Counted from the first letter of the stretch, positions 10,855 to 22,789 are shown. The stretch is 64,000 nt of DNA from Ooceraea biroi (GCF_003672135.1 NC_039512.1:2636874-2700873); one strand, 5' to 3'. Notes: generated by a model from the sequence alone, not told the origin. A program made the numbers and translations.

Positions 10855-13134
10855 TTCACGAGCCCGTGGTCCACGATACTGCCGTGTAGCTGCAAGTTTC
10901 ACACGTATGGCTTAATATGTCGAATGCCAACGGTGGGAATACCGCTTGCGTCGGTTACGACGTTTCGCATTGACGGAATTTTGATGCTGTCCGCATCGCG
11001 TGTCATTTCCCTTGCTAAAGGGCGAAAATGACGTTATTGGTCAATCGTTGGCGGAGATCGACTTGATGCGAATAGCTTGATATGTCGCTTATTCTTCCCA
11101 CAAGTGGACGTTCCTTTCTCTTATCTTCGTCTTTCTTTCTCATCCAATCAGTAAATCTTACCAATTCTAGCTTAACGGATATAAGGAATACATCCTCATG
11201 AATGTGACGTCGACACCGCCATAAAATGGATCACAAACACTACATTCCGCCGGCGCGATGAGTGGGACACGGCGAAAAATCCCATGGCGTTTTTATATCC
11301 GGCTTATGTACAAGCTCCCGCGGGAACCTGATCTCAGAGAATGTAGGAGAGGTAATTTGAGACAGAATCGCAAATAATAAAGGAATGAATTAATCATATA
11401 TTTTAATAATGCGTAAGCCAATTGTCATCGTAAAAAACTAAAGAATAGATAATCATTCACTAAGAAATATTAACAGTTAACCAAAAGTAATAGTAACTTT
11501 ATCTAGATACAAACACAAAGTAATAAACGGTTTCGCAGAAGCGGTTAGCAGCTTGAATACAATAAACAAAGAGAGATATAATAAAGTCACAATAGAATAT
11601 GAATCACAGAAATCATAGAAACCATATAAATCACACATATCATATATCGAATCGGTTATATATATATCGCATAAATCATATATCGAATCATTTACCGAAA
11701 GGGTAATCAAAGAGCGAAAAGGTTCACGTTGTAACGGTGACTCGAAAGTCCTACGTATAGAAAATGTCACGAGTCTGCGTCGTAGAGGCAGATTGAGAAA
11801 GAACTGAAAATATGAATCGTGAATCTTGTCCGTTGCAGACGGACAGAGAGAGAAGAATACTTATACGTTATATAATGAAGTTGTCTGAACGCAACACACA
11901 ACGCAAAGAATCGGGTCGTACATTAGTACAATAACAACAAACGAGACAAGTGATCACGTCAAGTTAATAAACTGAACGACAAGGCATAATTGATGAATAA
12001 TCCAAATAAAGGATATCACGATCGGGCATTCAAATAGCAAGGTAATTAGCTTTGCGAACACAGTTCGAAATAGTTCTGTATATCTGAATCGTAACGCGTA
12101 TATAAATCGCAACGTATTTCGGAAACGCTTTTACGTTATATCCGAATGAACAAAGGACTAAGATGGCCGCTTCCCCGTAGTATACGGAGAAGCCAGTGTA
12201 AGAAATACGATTGTAAGTACGTCATGTTGACACACGCACACGACAATAGGCAGCACTTGCTGGATACCTTTGTCCAAGTAGCCGAAATACTTTACGCGAG
12301 GGCGCGTTGTCAGCGAGCGCTTGAGACGAGCTAGTCGCGGAAGTCGGAGCGGGCAGTCTGAGATCGATAATCAAATGAATAGGTAGTGCGAGAATCCATA
12401 ACGAGCGAATCATCCTTTGTCTGTATCAAGTTCGGTATTAAATATAAGATATTGTTGGTGTTGCTAAATCACGAGTATTCTGACCATTCTCCATTCAAGC
12501 TCCCGATCCAAATCTACTCCAATAAGAAGAGATAATTTATAAGCATAATAACGGCTTATAGAGATAAAAAAAAGAAAAAAAAAAAGAATATTACACCAGA
12601 GATAGTGCTTTCTGACGTGTCTGTAGATCGATCTCTCGGCTAGAATTAATACCAGAGCCGACGAGATGAATGGAAACTACGATCGTGAGACGAAATAAAG
12701 CTCAGTCAGAAGCGCTTCACTTATCTGTTGTAACGGTCCGCTACATGGCGGCATCGATCCGTAGGATCGATCGACGAAGTATCTCAATTCTCCTTTTGTC
12801 GTCGCGAGGCTCTCCTTCTGGCGTCTTCGAAGATCGCGTACAGCTCGTATGGGTTTAATATTCGTCTTGGGATGTCTCATGGGTTCGGTCACCCATCGAA
12901 GAAAACTGCGATGTCCTTTTAGATAAACCCGCCACGTCCACACAAAGAAATCTCACACGAGTATGCGTACCACCGTGGTGGCGCCGTACCGTTCGATCGT
13001 AGATCGCTATGAGAAGGGCGCGCCGGCGGGGAGTCCCGTGGTACACGGGCGCCACGCTTCCTCGCTTGTAGCGCCATCGCGCGTTTGTCGTATCTATGTA
13101 TTCTATGCCTATGATTCTCTCTTGCCTGAACAGC
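10855..13134. other. Non-coding stretch
   Basis: No gene is recognised. AT-rich low-complexity sequence at 11350-11700 contains TATATA runs and ATCATATATCGAATC-type duplications. From 11730 to 12750 the composition is mixed, with an A-rich run at 12566-12589. A perfect hairpin (ATCGATCC, loop GTA, GGATCGAT) lies at 12753-12771. Confidence 0.5.
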
Positions 13135-13138
13135 TTAA

Positions 13139-13847
13139 GGGGGGAGCCTGCTTTATTAGAACGTTGAAAATAAGGTATAATTTTACGAATTTTTTTGGAG
13201 AAACTATACAGCGGATCATTATAAAACTTTGATGCATTTATTAGTACATGTTTAAAGATAAAAAAATTATTTTTTTATTTGAATATATCGCCTGTAGAGG
13301 TCGTCCTGGAGGCATCTTATTGTAAATTGGTGAGCATTCTCCTGCCTCCAAATTTCATCCAAACTGAAAAATTGAAATATTTTCTTGTTATTTATGAATT
13401 CCCATCGTCGATGAACCTTTAATATTCATAAAAACATTAAGTTAAACAATTATTTTTGCATGAAAAAGTTCAAAAACTTTGCCTAAAAATCGTACTTTTG
13501 TGTTCTAAGCTCCACCATTTTGGCACTTTTCAACTTTTTTCTTCTCTCTTTGGTTCATCGACGATGGGAATTCATAAATAACGAGAAGATATTTCAATTT
13601 TTCAGTTTAGACGAAATTTGGAGGCAGGAGAATGCTCACCAATTTGCAATGCCGGCGACGCGGCTGCATTAAGATTTCTCCAGGACGACTTCTACAAGCG
13701 ATATATTCAAATAAAAAAATAATTTTTTTATCTTTAAACATGTACTAATAAATGCATAAAAGTTTTATAATGATCCGCTGTATAGTTTCTCCAAAAACAA
13801 TTCGTAAAATATACCTTATTTTCAGCGTTCTAAAGCAGACTCCCCCC
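13139..13847. mobile_element. TTAA-flanked fold-back element, 709 bp
   Basis: Long terminal inverted repeats (13139-13417 and 13552-13847) begin GGGGGGAGYCTGCTTTA and are flanked by TTAA on both sides (13135-13138 and 13848-13851). The arms are near-identical, except that the right arm carries about 20 extra GC-rich bases (around 13647-13667) missing from the left. The 130-bp loop has no ORF. TTAA duplication is characteristic of piggyBac-type insertion, but the G-rich ends are not the usual CCCT/CCCTT type, so the superfamily is uncertain. It is a non-autonomous MITE-like element. Confidence 0.7.
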
Positions 13848-13851
13848 TTAA

Positions 13852-16611
13852 AATGAAAAGAGGCGCAGGGGCTACATCGAAACCGGAAACATGTGTTAAA
13901 CTTGACCGGCGACGCTGATGAGCACCGATCGGAAAAATCAGTTTTGCGAGCACGCCGAGATATTGCCGGCCAGCGAGATAACACCGTCAATCGGCAATTG
14001 AATTATCCCGGCCGATTGTTTACGCCTATGCGCAATCGCTTTTCGTGTCGTATTTCGTACTCACGACTGCCGAGGAAGCAAGTGGAACGAACGGGAAGTA
14101 TTAATTGAGAAGTATTATTCGCGCGTACATGCGTTTCCGTGAGCGTCTGATCCGCGATTAATCCGTCGCAGTTTACGCCTTGACGGCCGGCCCTCCGCAA
14201 ATTCGCGAACTGCAAATCAATGATAATCCCCCGATCGATGTGTATGTGGTTGCGTGAATTTGCAGCGCTTTTATAAATCGAGTCTCTTTCCTTTTCTTTG
14301 TTGCCCGCGCGCATGATGCTCGGTACGATGGAAAACTCGTGTAAAAACGAAATGTAACAATAATGATAATAACAATGCTAATATTCATATAGAAGAGTGT
14401 ATGTGTATGTGTGTGTTGTATGTATAATATATTTATCTACAAAATAATTAATATATAAATAATTGATATATTCATTCTATATACTGAATAAATATTATAC
14501 TCAAATAAATAATGACAAGGAATATTCTCTCATAAAATTTCCTCTAAACAATTTTCCCTCTTCTCTGCGGCGATTGATTGAATTGGCGGAAACCAGGGCT
14601 ATGAAAGGACGCTAAAAGGATGCTAAGCGTCCTCCCGTAGCGCGGAAGGGTTGTAAACGAAACCTAAGAAGCGGTAACCACACGCTGTAACGAGCAACAA
14701 GCAAACTGCGATGTAATCGCGACGCTGCTGAAGCGTTCAGATCGCTCAAGCGTCACGGATACTCCCGTGGAAAGTTAACCGGAACTTAAAGGAAAGCACG
14801 GGAGAACTTACGTTAATCCGATTATGTGCGATACGAGATAGGGAAGCAGTTCGGAGGGTCGTCCTTAAGCGGAACAACTTGCGTCATTTTGCATCGTTGC
14901 GGTTGGGTCGCATTAACTCGCTATCGCCTACCCTTGCAAAGTTGAAAGAGAAAGAGAAAGAGGAAGAGAGAGAAAGAGAGAGAGTTTAATAAAATCCGAA
15001 CGCGTGCGATCAGTGGAGCATCCTTGATTCGCCGTAATTAAAACATCGATAGCATCGCGCACAAACAAGCGTCTCCGTAAGACGAGGTAAATACGAAAAT
15101 TGCACGTCTAATTGTAAGCAATTTCGGCAATATTTATAATAAAATATTTGTACTCTTTCGTTATGACAATATTTCCTTCCAAAAACCGAATTTTGTCAAT
15201 AGTAATAAAATAGCTTTAGTAATAATTAATTTCTCCTCCGTCTCTTTCCTTTCTTTTTTCAGACGTCACACTTTCTAAAAGACATCACATATTTCCATTA
15301 AATATTTGGAATATCAATTTCCAATATTTTTATAAATACAGTCCTACATTACTAAAAAGTTATTATTAATCTTTAAAGTTTGCAGAAAAATAGTCCGGCA
15401 TCACGAATCGTTCGTTCGTCTCCTGATCAACACAGAATATCATCTATCAAGATAGATACACTTGAAGATATATTTTGGCAACGATTCCTAACATTGATAC
15501 TTAGATCTAGCGCAAGCAATACATGTGCACTGTTGCCGCAATATTTAGTGCCAATACCTGCAGTGCAGCGGCCGCGCGAGCGAAAAAGCGGTCGTACAGG
15601 TCAGCCAGGTTGATTTAATGTCGACCATGTCGAAATATCGACCGGTGCTCGGCGCCGATATATTAAGGGCAATAGGTTCTCGCCACGGGGTGATATCGCC
15701 ATTGTAACGAAGGCTGCGATAATGCGGCCATAGCACATGTACACGTTATTGTATTATTTCTTTGCGGTACATGCGCAGAGAATCATCTGCGCGGGGGTTC
15801 ATCATTCTGGATCACTCACGTGCGTTAATGATGCATTTCGCGTTTCGCAACTTCACGCGGAGTGGAAACGCCCGTAAACTCGCGGGAATATCTATCCAAA
15901 TATAGAGGATGCGCAATACATTTCTTACAAGACAAGTGCGTGCCTCCTGTGCGTGCGCGCGAAATCTGAAATTCCACGGACGCCTTTCAATTCAGCTCGA
16001 GTGGGTTTATTCGGCGAGTTTCCATATTCCCGAGTTTTTCCCTGAAACAAGAAAGCTCCTTAAACTCGCGGCTTTTCAATTTGAAGGTCTTTCAACCCGC
16101 GCGCCGCGCGCGCGGGGGTGCGGATTTCACGTACGCCGGAAATACATCTGCGGCGCGGGCGATGGCGCGAAAGGGCCGGGCACGGGGTGGAAAGGGGTGA
16201 GAAAGGGGCTGGACGCCGGGTCGTCGTGGATTTTCAGAGCACGCCTCGTCGTTATCACGTACGGGTCGTTAAACCTACCGGTCGGTCGTGAACTTTCGAA
16301 ATAATTGCGAATCCGTGGAATTCGATTACTAGCAGCGCCGTGCCGCGCCGCGCAGCGTCGCGACGCCCTCGCGGGGAACGACGCGTGAGCAGACGAGAGG
16401 GATGCAAATCGAGAAATCGCATCCGTACGTGCGCTTCCGGTCGCCGGTCGCATGGTCCGCGCTCGTTTGCTTTTGTTTCCGCCGCCGTGCGCGTAACTTT
16501 TATATCGTGCCGGCGAAACTTTTCGATCGTCCGAGTTTCATTGCTTCTCCTCTCTCTTCGCTTGTTGAGTTGATAATTAAAAAGTATCATTGAATACGTG
16601 CGTGTGTATTC
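13852..16611. other. Non-coding stretch
   Basis: No gene is recognised. The contents are GC-balanced sequence with overlapping chance ORFs (13860-14330 and 15900-16590), AT-rich sequence at 14390-14520, a GAAAGA-type purine tract at 14942-14985, and a strong acceptor-like site near 15264 followed by AT-rich, non-coding sequence. Confidence 0.5.
14942..14985 (+). repeat. Purine-rich (GAAAGA)n tract
   Basis: A simple GA-rich repeat. Confidence 0.8.
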
Positions 16612-16758
16612 GTTCCTAAGAATAAATTAATTACAATAAATAAGTCAAATTTATATTAATGTAAATACTTTAATTCTATAAAATGATTTTATAACATCGA
16701 AGCATTTATATTAATATAAATTTGATTTATTTATTGTAATTAATTTATTCCTTGGAAC
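16612..16758. repeat. 147-bp near-perfect palindrome
   Basis: The two halves, read from the ends as GTTCCWARGAATAAATTAA, pair along almost their whole length with about a dozen mismatches. The centre is TATAAAAT/ATTTTATA with essentially no loop. No clear target duplication was found. It may be a MITE derivative or a cruciform-forming hairpin. There is no coding content. Confidence 0.65.
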
Positions 16759-17576
16759 AACTCGTTTCTATATTTTTTGCGCTCTGCGATTGTTTCTCTT
16801 TTAACTGTTATAAATATAACATCCGTGTATCATTTTGTTAAAGCAATAATAACAAATTTTTGAATGCAATTCAGTGTTATTAATCTTGGTGCTTGAAACA
16901 GTTGTATCTTAATCGCTCGTTTGTGCAAATTGAGTTCCGTGTTCCCTTGATATCACTGGATAGTTCTTTTTTTTTCTTTATGAGCGCAGAATACGAGACT
17001 CGGACTGCGATCGAGAAGAAATTAATTAACTGCATCGATACGTTTAATGCGTGTCGCTAAAGCGAACCAGTGAACTTCTGAAATGCCATTCCGATTATAT
17101 CTCTCTCGGATTGCTTAATCAAATCATATCATTAGCGAGGGAAAAATTCTCTTGCCGAGATAAATACTGATACTGATAGTCTCGTGATGAGTTTTACAAA
17201 TGATATGGCCGTCGTTTTTTAATCAGGATCATTGTAATAATGAGGAGGAAAGATGAAATTGAAATCTTCTATCGTAGTTCTGGTGTGCTGCGTCACAGTT
17301 TTCGAACAAATTTATGTTTGAAACTACGTAACTGTAGAGTTTATATAATCATTTAAATTATTATAATAATTTAACTCTCTCTTTCTCTCTCCTTGTTACT
17401 ATCCTAATAGTAGTTTACAATAGTTGAGCGGATAATTCTAATACTCCTATTACGATGCACAAAATGTGTAAAGTTATACGAGCTATTTGCATGAGTTTGC
17501 TACTTATTACGTTTTAAACTTTTGGGATAAATTGAGCTTTCAAAATTTGTGTTATATATATATATATATATATATA
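16759..17576. other. Non-coding stretch ending in (TA)n
   Basis: No gene. It is AT-rich sequence ending in a TA dinucleotide tract (about 17553-17576), into which the following Tc1-like element is inserted. Confidence 0.6.
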
Positions 17577-19316
17577 CAGTGCTGGCAAAAAGTTCCGGAA
17601 CGGTTAAAAATCTTGGAAAATAATGATTTAGTGGAAAAATGTTTCAAACAAAAAGCATAGGGCTTAAAAAAATCTATTAGATGATGATATCTATTTGACC
17701 TTGGTATGACCTTGGAAAGCCCGGTCATGGTCAACATAAAAATCTTAAATGGAAACCCCTATTTTTTATTAAATATTCTTGTAGCTTAGCTCGAGAGCTT
17801 TTCGAAACGCTGTAATAAATTTTTTTCTCTTACGTACTTTTTGACTTATAAGGCTTGAAGGTTACACAGTACCGCCGGCATTAGAATTACTCAAGGTGTA
17901 CCGCATGGAGGTTGCACGGTCGGATTTATACCTCTTTTGTGTGTGTGTGCGCGCACGCATGTGCGTGTGTGTGTAATGTCGTTGTTCGTACATACGAGTA
18001 TAAACTATTTTTGTGAAGTTAGTTTTATGAAGAACACACACACACACGCACGCGCGCGCACGCACACACACTCATACACGCGCGCGCGCCCACACACACA
18101 CACACACACACACGCACGCACAAAAGAGGTGTAAATCCGACCGTGCAACCTCCACGCGGTACACCGTGGGTAATTCTACCGGCGCACAGTGGGAGAAAAG
18201 GCTCTGTTTCTGGACAAAAATCTACCGACAGTCCAATTTTCAACCGATTTGAAAAATTTTTTTTAACTTACTCGTTATGAGTTCCTCTACAACGTATTAC
18301 TGCTAATTTTTCAAGATAAAGCTGAAATTCAAAATGACGCATCCATTATGGTGGTCAAACATATTAAACTCCCGTGATGGTGAATATATTACCTATATTA
18401 TCTACGTATATACAGATTTAAAATATATAAAAATAAAAAAAACAAAACCACAAAATGCATAAAAAGATAGATAAGAACCCTTTTACACACACAACACACA
18501 CGCGCGCGCGCGCGTGCGCACATATACATTTTTACATATTTGTGGTAAAAGGGAGTAAGTATTGCGTTATTAATAAAATACTTTAATAAAGTAATATTCA
18601 GTCACTCGTTAAAAATTGAAATATAGATTACGGATTTGTAATTAGCGATCCCAGAAACTTAGATATCAATTTCTGTGCAGATCTACTGAATAATGAAAAA
18701 TTTCGTTTTTCTTAATTGCCATATCGAATGTTATTCTGAATTTAAACAATTTGATCTCAGATTCGTATTTAGTGACCCTAAAAATCTGTATATACGTAGA
18801 TAATATAGGTAATATATTCACCATCACGGGAATTTAATATGTTTGACCACCATAATGGATGCGCCATTTTGAATTTCAGCTTTATCTTGAAAAATTAGCA
18901 GTAATACGTTATAGAGGAACTCATAACGAGTAAGTTAAAAACATTTTTCAAATCGGTTGAAAATTGGACTGTCGGTAGATTTTTGTCCAGAAACAGAGCC
19001 TTTTCTCCCACTGTGCGGCGGTACTGTGTAACCTTCAAGCCTTATAAGTCAAAAAGTACGTAAGAGAAAAAAATTTATTATAGCGTTTCGAAAAGCTCTC
19101 GAGCTAAGCTACAAGAATATGTAATAAAAAATAGGGGTTTCCATTTAAGATTTTTATGTTGACCATGACCGGCCTTTCCAAGGTCATACCAAGGTCAAAT
19201 GTATATAATCATTTAATAGATTTTTTTAAGCCCTATACTTTTTGTTTGAAACATTTTTCCACTAAATCATTATTTTCCAAGATTTTTAACCGTTCCGGAA
19301 CTTTTTGCCAGCACTG
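17577..19316. mobile_element. Tc1-like fold-back element, copy 1 (interrupted)
   Basis: The ends start CAGTGCTGGCAAAAAGTTCC and are flanked by TA (17575-17576 and 19317-19318). The first nine bases, CAGTGCTGG, equal the known end of nematode Tc1. The arms are about 360 bp each: left 17577-17940, right about 18120-18184 plus 19021-19316. The central loop (about 17941-18119) is made largely of GT/GC/CA dinucleotides. There is no transposase ORF, so it is non-autonomous. The right arm is split by the nested element at 18185-19015. A shorter copy is at 55505-56057. Confidence 0.85.
18185..19015. mobile_element. Transib-like non-autonomous element with RSS-like ends
   Basis: It is inserted in the right arm of the Tc1-like element, and both borders are fixed by comparison with the uninterrupted left arm. 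A 5-bp GC-rich duplication, CGGCG, flanks it (18180-18184 and 19016-19020). Both termini begin CACAGTGGGAGAAAAGG. The heptamer CACAGTG is followed by 22 bp and then ACAAAAATC (18214-18222; mirrored at 18978-18986), one base from the RAG nonamer ACAAAAACC. Transib elements are known for 5-bp GC-rich target duplications and for ends resembling recombination signals. The inverted repeats extend about 235 bp. The interior (about 18421-18782) has a CA/CG tract at 18483-18515 and no ORF. Confidence 0.65.
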
Positions 19317-19318
19317 TA

Positions 19319-19452
19319 TATATATTCATTAATTTCGAAATATCAAGTCAAATTTATTTTAAATTCATAATAATATAAAGATCAACAAAGATAGAAAAGT
19401 AATGAAACAAGTAAAACCGTTATAAAGATAAAAAGAGGATGACTAACATTAA
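19319..19452. other. Short AT-rich spacer
   Basis: Sequence between the Tc1-like element and the next MITE. Nothing is recognised. Confidence 0.6.
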
Positions 19453-19591
19453 GGCCGGATCTACAATAGGTGTAGTAAGCTTTAAGCCGTAAGAAATTAA
19501 CCAATCTCAGTGGAATATGAGGAGAAAGATCGACTGTGATTGGTCAATTTCTTACGGCTTGAGGCTTACTATACCTGTTGTAGATCCGGAC
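19453..19591. mobile_element. 139-bp MITE flanked by TAA
   Basis: Terminal inverted repeats of about 54 bp begin G(G/T)CCGGATCTACAAYAGG, and TAA flanks both sides (19450-19452 and 19592-19594). The palindrome continues towards the centre. A 3-bp TWA duplication and G-starting ends fit the PIF/Harbinger superfamily, but that assignment is an inference. No ORF. Confidence 0.6.
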
Positions 19592-19767
19592 TAAAAGGAT
19601 GCTTGAACGCTATGAACGATTTCGTTAAAAGCTCAAAAATTTTTTACGAAACGAAAAATTCGTTTCGTATAAAAAAATATACTCAAAGCAGGAGGACTGA
19701 ACACATATATATCCGACAGACCAAAAAATTCCTACAAACTCTAAAATAAAATTTTATTTGACTGAAG

Positions 19768-19770
<3 letters not shown>

Positions 19771-19810
<40 letters not shown>
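19771..19810 (+). repeat. (TC)n microsatellite
   Basis: About 20 uninterrupted TC units. Confidence 0.9.
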
Positions 19811-19815
<5 letters not shown>

Positions 19816-21286
19816 CTCTCGTACAGATCCAAATTCAAAGACAGTTAATATTACGTCAAATTTATTATAAATGGTAAACTAAAAAAAAGCTTGAGGTATT
19901 CCATCGAACAAATATAGAGATATCCAAAGCCGAGGTCATTATTCTACGCGAATCAAACTTCTTCTCGTCTGCGGCGAACGCCGGCGTCGAATCTGGGTTG
20001 CGAAGGGGCGATGGCGGGGTGGTGTCGTGTCTATTAGAAAGGGGCACGAGTTTTATTGCCGAGCTGATAACGGATGAGGAGTTTTACCTTCTAGTCGGTG
20101 CCATGATTCATGAGTCCTTCGCGGAGGATGTAGAAGGGTGCGGATCCACTTTCCGTTTTTTCTTTTCGTCCGCGGCTTCAACTTCTTTTCCTTCATCCGT
20201 TCTTCGTCTCGTAAAATCGAGTGAACATATTGTGACTCCTCATCGCACCGCACCTTCGTTTACGATAGAGGCTCTCAATTATTCTGCGCGCAAATGTCTT
20301 TCCGCTCGGGATGCTCGTTTTGTTTCCGCAAACTTTGGAAAAATGTCGGACTCCTCGAAAGTGACAATCAGTTTTACCGTTATACAGAAATCGCGAAATA
20401 CAGAAATCGAGAAACACAGAAACAGTATACCCGCATTCTAAGTCAAATTTTTGTTAAGTTACTACATTTAATTTGATAAATTTTCGTCTAATTTTGAATA
20501 AATAAGATAGCACACAGGACTATACAGAGAATGGAACAGGTTTTTAATGGTATTATGTGCAATTATTAATGTGGTATCATGATAAAGTATAAGGGTATAA
20601 TGTCCATCTAGCGGCGAAAACCTCACGCTGAAAGTTTCGTTCAACACAAATACGTCGCTTATGTGTGTAATTGTACGATCTGTGTAGCCGCCCGCGTGCG
20701 TCGAGATACGACTGTGTATTTTGATATCTCCAAATTTTATTTTTCAAACACGTACTGTAGATAAACGTCTTTTCGCTTTAAAGTGAAATATTTTATTCGC
20801 GTGACGGGCGAATCTCTTTGTTTTTTAAAGAGTTGTATGAAAATCCCACTTACAATACGATCGCTCAAACGGGCAGTAAACATGTTTTTTAAACAAAAGA
20901 TCGATCTGCATTCACATGCCACGGTATTGATGAAACGCAAATAAACGTGCATTGTATAATCGCGCGGTCATTATTTTCCAGCGCGATTATTTGCGCGATT
21001 CCACCCGGCGCTCGGTCCCAGCAACCGTTACATTCATCATTCTTTCTTAACAAAAAGTGAATGAATAATTTTATGTCGTATTAGGTTGCTGCTCTGCCTA
21101 GATAAAGCAGACTGTGTTCGTCGGAAACAATCGGAAGCAAAGTGACAAAAAGATGCGGCTGGAGTCGCAAATCCAATTGTAATAAAAAATAGCGCGAAAT
21201 TCTCAAATTTGTCAACTTTTCACCTAGTTAAAGCGACACAATGCGATCCCCCATAATCGTGAGAGATAAAAACAAAAAAAAATTAA

Positions 21287-21403
21287 GAACTCCTGGTATC
21301 GGGGGAGCGTAAACCTCCCCCGTTTCGAGGATTCGTATCCTCGTAAACTCGGCACGACTTCCGCTCTCTCGACGATCTATCGAACCGCAATCTCCAGGAA
21401 TTC
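21287..21403. other. Compact cluster of nested perfect hairpins
   Basis: An outer stem pairs GAA-x-TCCTGG (21287-21296) with CCAGGA-x-TTC (21394-21403). Inside it are two perfect hairpins: CGGGGGAG, 7-nt loop, CTCCCCCG (21300-21322), and CGAGGAT, loop TCGT, ATCCTCG (21326-21343). This multibranched arrangement resembles a structured RNA, but it is not a tRNA and matches no RNA family I know. Transcription is not demonstrable. A minus-strand frame crosses the region without recognisable features. Confidence 0.35.
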
Positions 21404-22038
21404 TGCTCTCGGTGTTTGACATTGATAGGGGGTATGCATCTCACCCCTTTGGCGTCCGGAAAAGTACGTGCGGGACGAGAATGAATGAAAGCGGCAAGAT
21501 TGCAGCGTATCTAACCAAACTTGTCGCTTGTCAAATATACCAATGGAGCCTTCTCACATTGTTTGTCTAGTTGCCTGGTTTCACGTGTCATCATTTTATA
21601 TTGTGATAATTTTAAGAGCGTTAATCCAGATACGTCGCAGACGTATCGACTTTTTCCCAGTTTATTTGGACATGGTCAGTAAGCGCGGTTTAAATTCAGG
21701 TTGCTATTTCCAATGTTCCTAATTTCTAGATAGAAATATTTATGAGAATTGTTAGACTTGAACGCACCGTTGCCCACATACACACATACATACCGTACTC
21801 TTTAGTGAGTCTGATATATAATATATAATTTGTAAATTCGCTTTGCCAGAAATCTAATGAAATAATTGCCACTGCAAATGAAACTGACGTTTCCGCTTAG
21901 ATAGTTTTAGACACTTACGTTCTCTGTTCTACCTCCGAGAAAATCTAAATCGTGACACGAGACAGGAAGTTAAATTATAACGACCATTGGATTTTCTCCA
22001 TTAAGTCGATTACAGGTCTATTTGTACGCGCTACTTAC

Positions 22039-22273
22039 GATCTCCTTTCGCCTTACGGTAAACTCCATTATTAAAAGTGCGTATCGAGCGCAAACACAAC
22101 GGGGGCAATTTAGGGAGGGTATTTGTACTCACGATGGGGATGAGCGAGGGCATAGGAAAGTGATTGAAGGGCGACGCATACTCGTGGGTTGACCCGTGAT
22201 TGGTTTGACAGGATTTAGCCCCTGTAATGCCAAACTCGACGTCTGCTGTTGCGGTCGGCTTTGGCCGACGCAT
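22039..22273 (-). CDS. Candidate minus-strand exon, unrecognised
   Basis: On the minus strand the run ACCCCAACAACCCCCCAG could serve as an acceptor, and GAGATC followed by GTAAGTAGC at the far end as a donor. The frame between them is open (about 78 codons, for example TNHGSTHEYASPFNHFPMPS). Third-position GC does not exceed the local average, and no domain is seen. An alternative donor (GTGAGT) lies inside. It may instead be a fragment of an unrecognised repeat. Confidence 0.2.
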
Positions 22274-22789
22274 TACTGGGGGGTTGTTGGGGTTAGCATG
22301 TCGGGGTAAACACGTTCTCGCTTAGAAATGTTTGAAATTTTGAAAATCGAATAATCTGCCGAGCGATCTCGTGATCGTATCAAATTTCTTATAATTGTTT
22401 GTGATCTCGAGAGAGAAAGGGGAGTAAGCAATGCGTTGCGTTAATCGCACGCAAGTTTCAATGTAAATTTCAAGAAGTATATATAGACATATAGAGGATT
22501 ATTTATAATGATTATATATAAGATTATTAAATTTAATAATTTAAATATAAGATTATATAATATATAAAGGTAATAAAAGTCGCTACAAAAATTTCAAGTA
22601 TTATTACTTTATTAATCTTGAATAAATACGAGATGAAACGTTGCTTTTTTCGTTTTTAGTTTTAAAATTACATTTCGTTCATATTTAAAAATTCACAAGA
22701 CTATATGTGTACTTAGTAGAAAATAATTCTCCAAAAGAATCATTTCACCTCTTCCGAGATAAGTATTAATTTCAAAAATTAGTGAAACT

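Larger units (their letters stand above)
19592..22038. other. Non-coding stretch
   Basis: No gene is recognised. It holds a (TC)n tract at 19771-19810, a block with several overlapping chance ORFs on both strands (19860-20480), GC-balanced sequence to 21200, and the hairpin cluster at 21287-21403 described separately. Confidence 0.5.

Noticed and set aside
11734..12746. Possible degenerate LTR starting TGTAACGG and ending CTACA, followed by TGGCGGCATCG as a primer-binding site
   Set aside because: Only one copy is present, no pol or gag remnants lie nearby, and the putative primer-binding site matches no tRNA end convincingly.
15920..16043. Minus-strand exon-like frame after a strong acceptor (CTTTCTTGTTTCAG)
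   Set aside because: Mixed codon composition, a weak donor, and no recognisable peptide. It is one of several such chance combinations.
20603..20617. CCATCTAGCGGCG resembling a CTCF-type insulator site
   Set aside because: It does not align well with the CTCF core, and a single short motif in 64 kb is not evidence.
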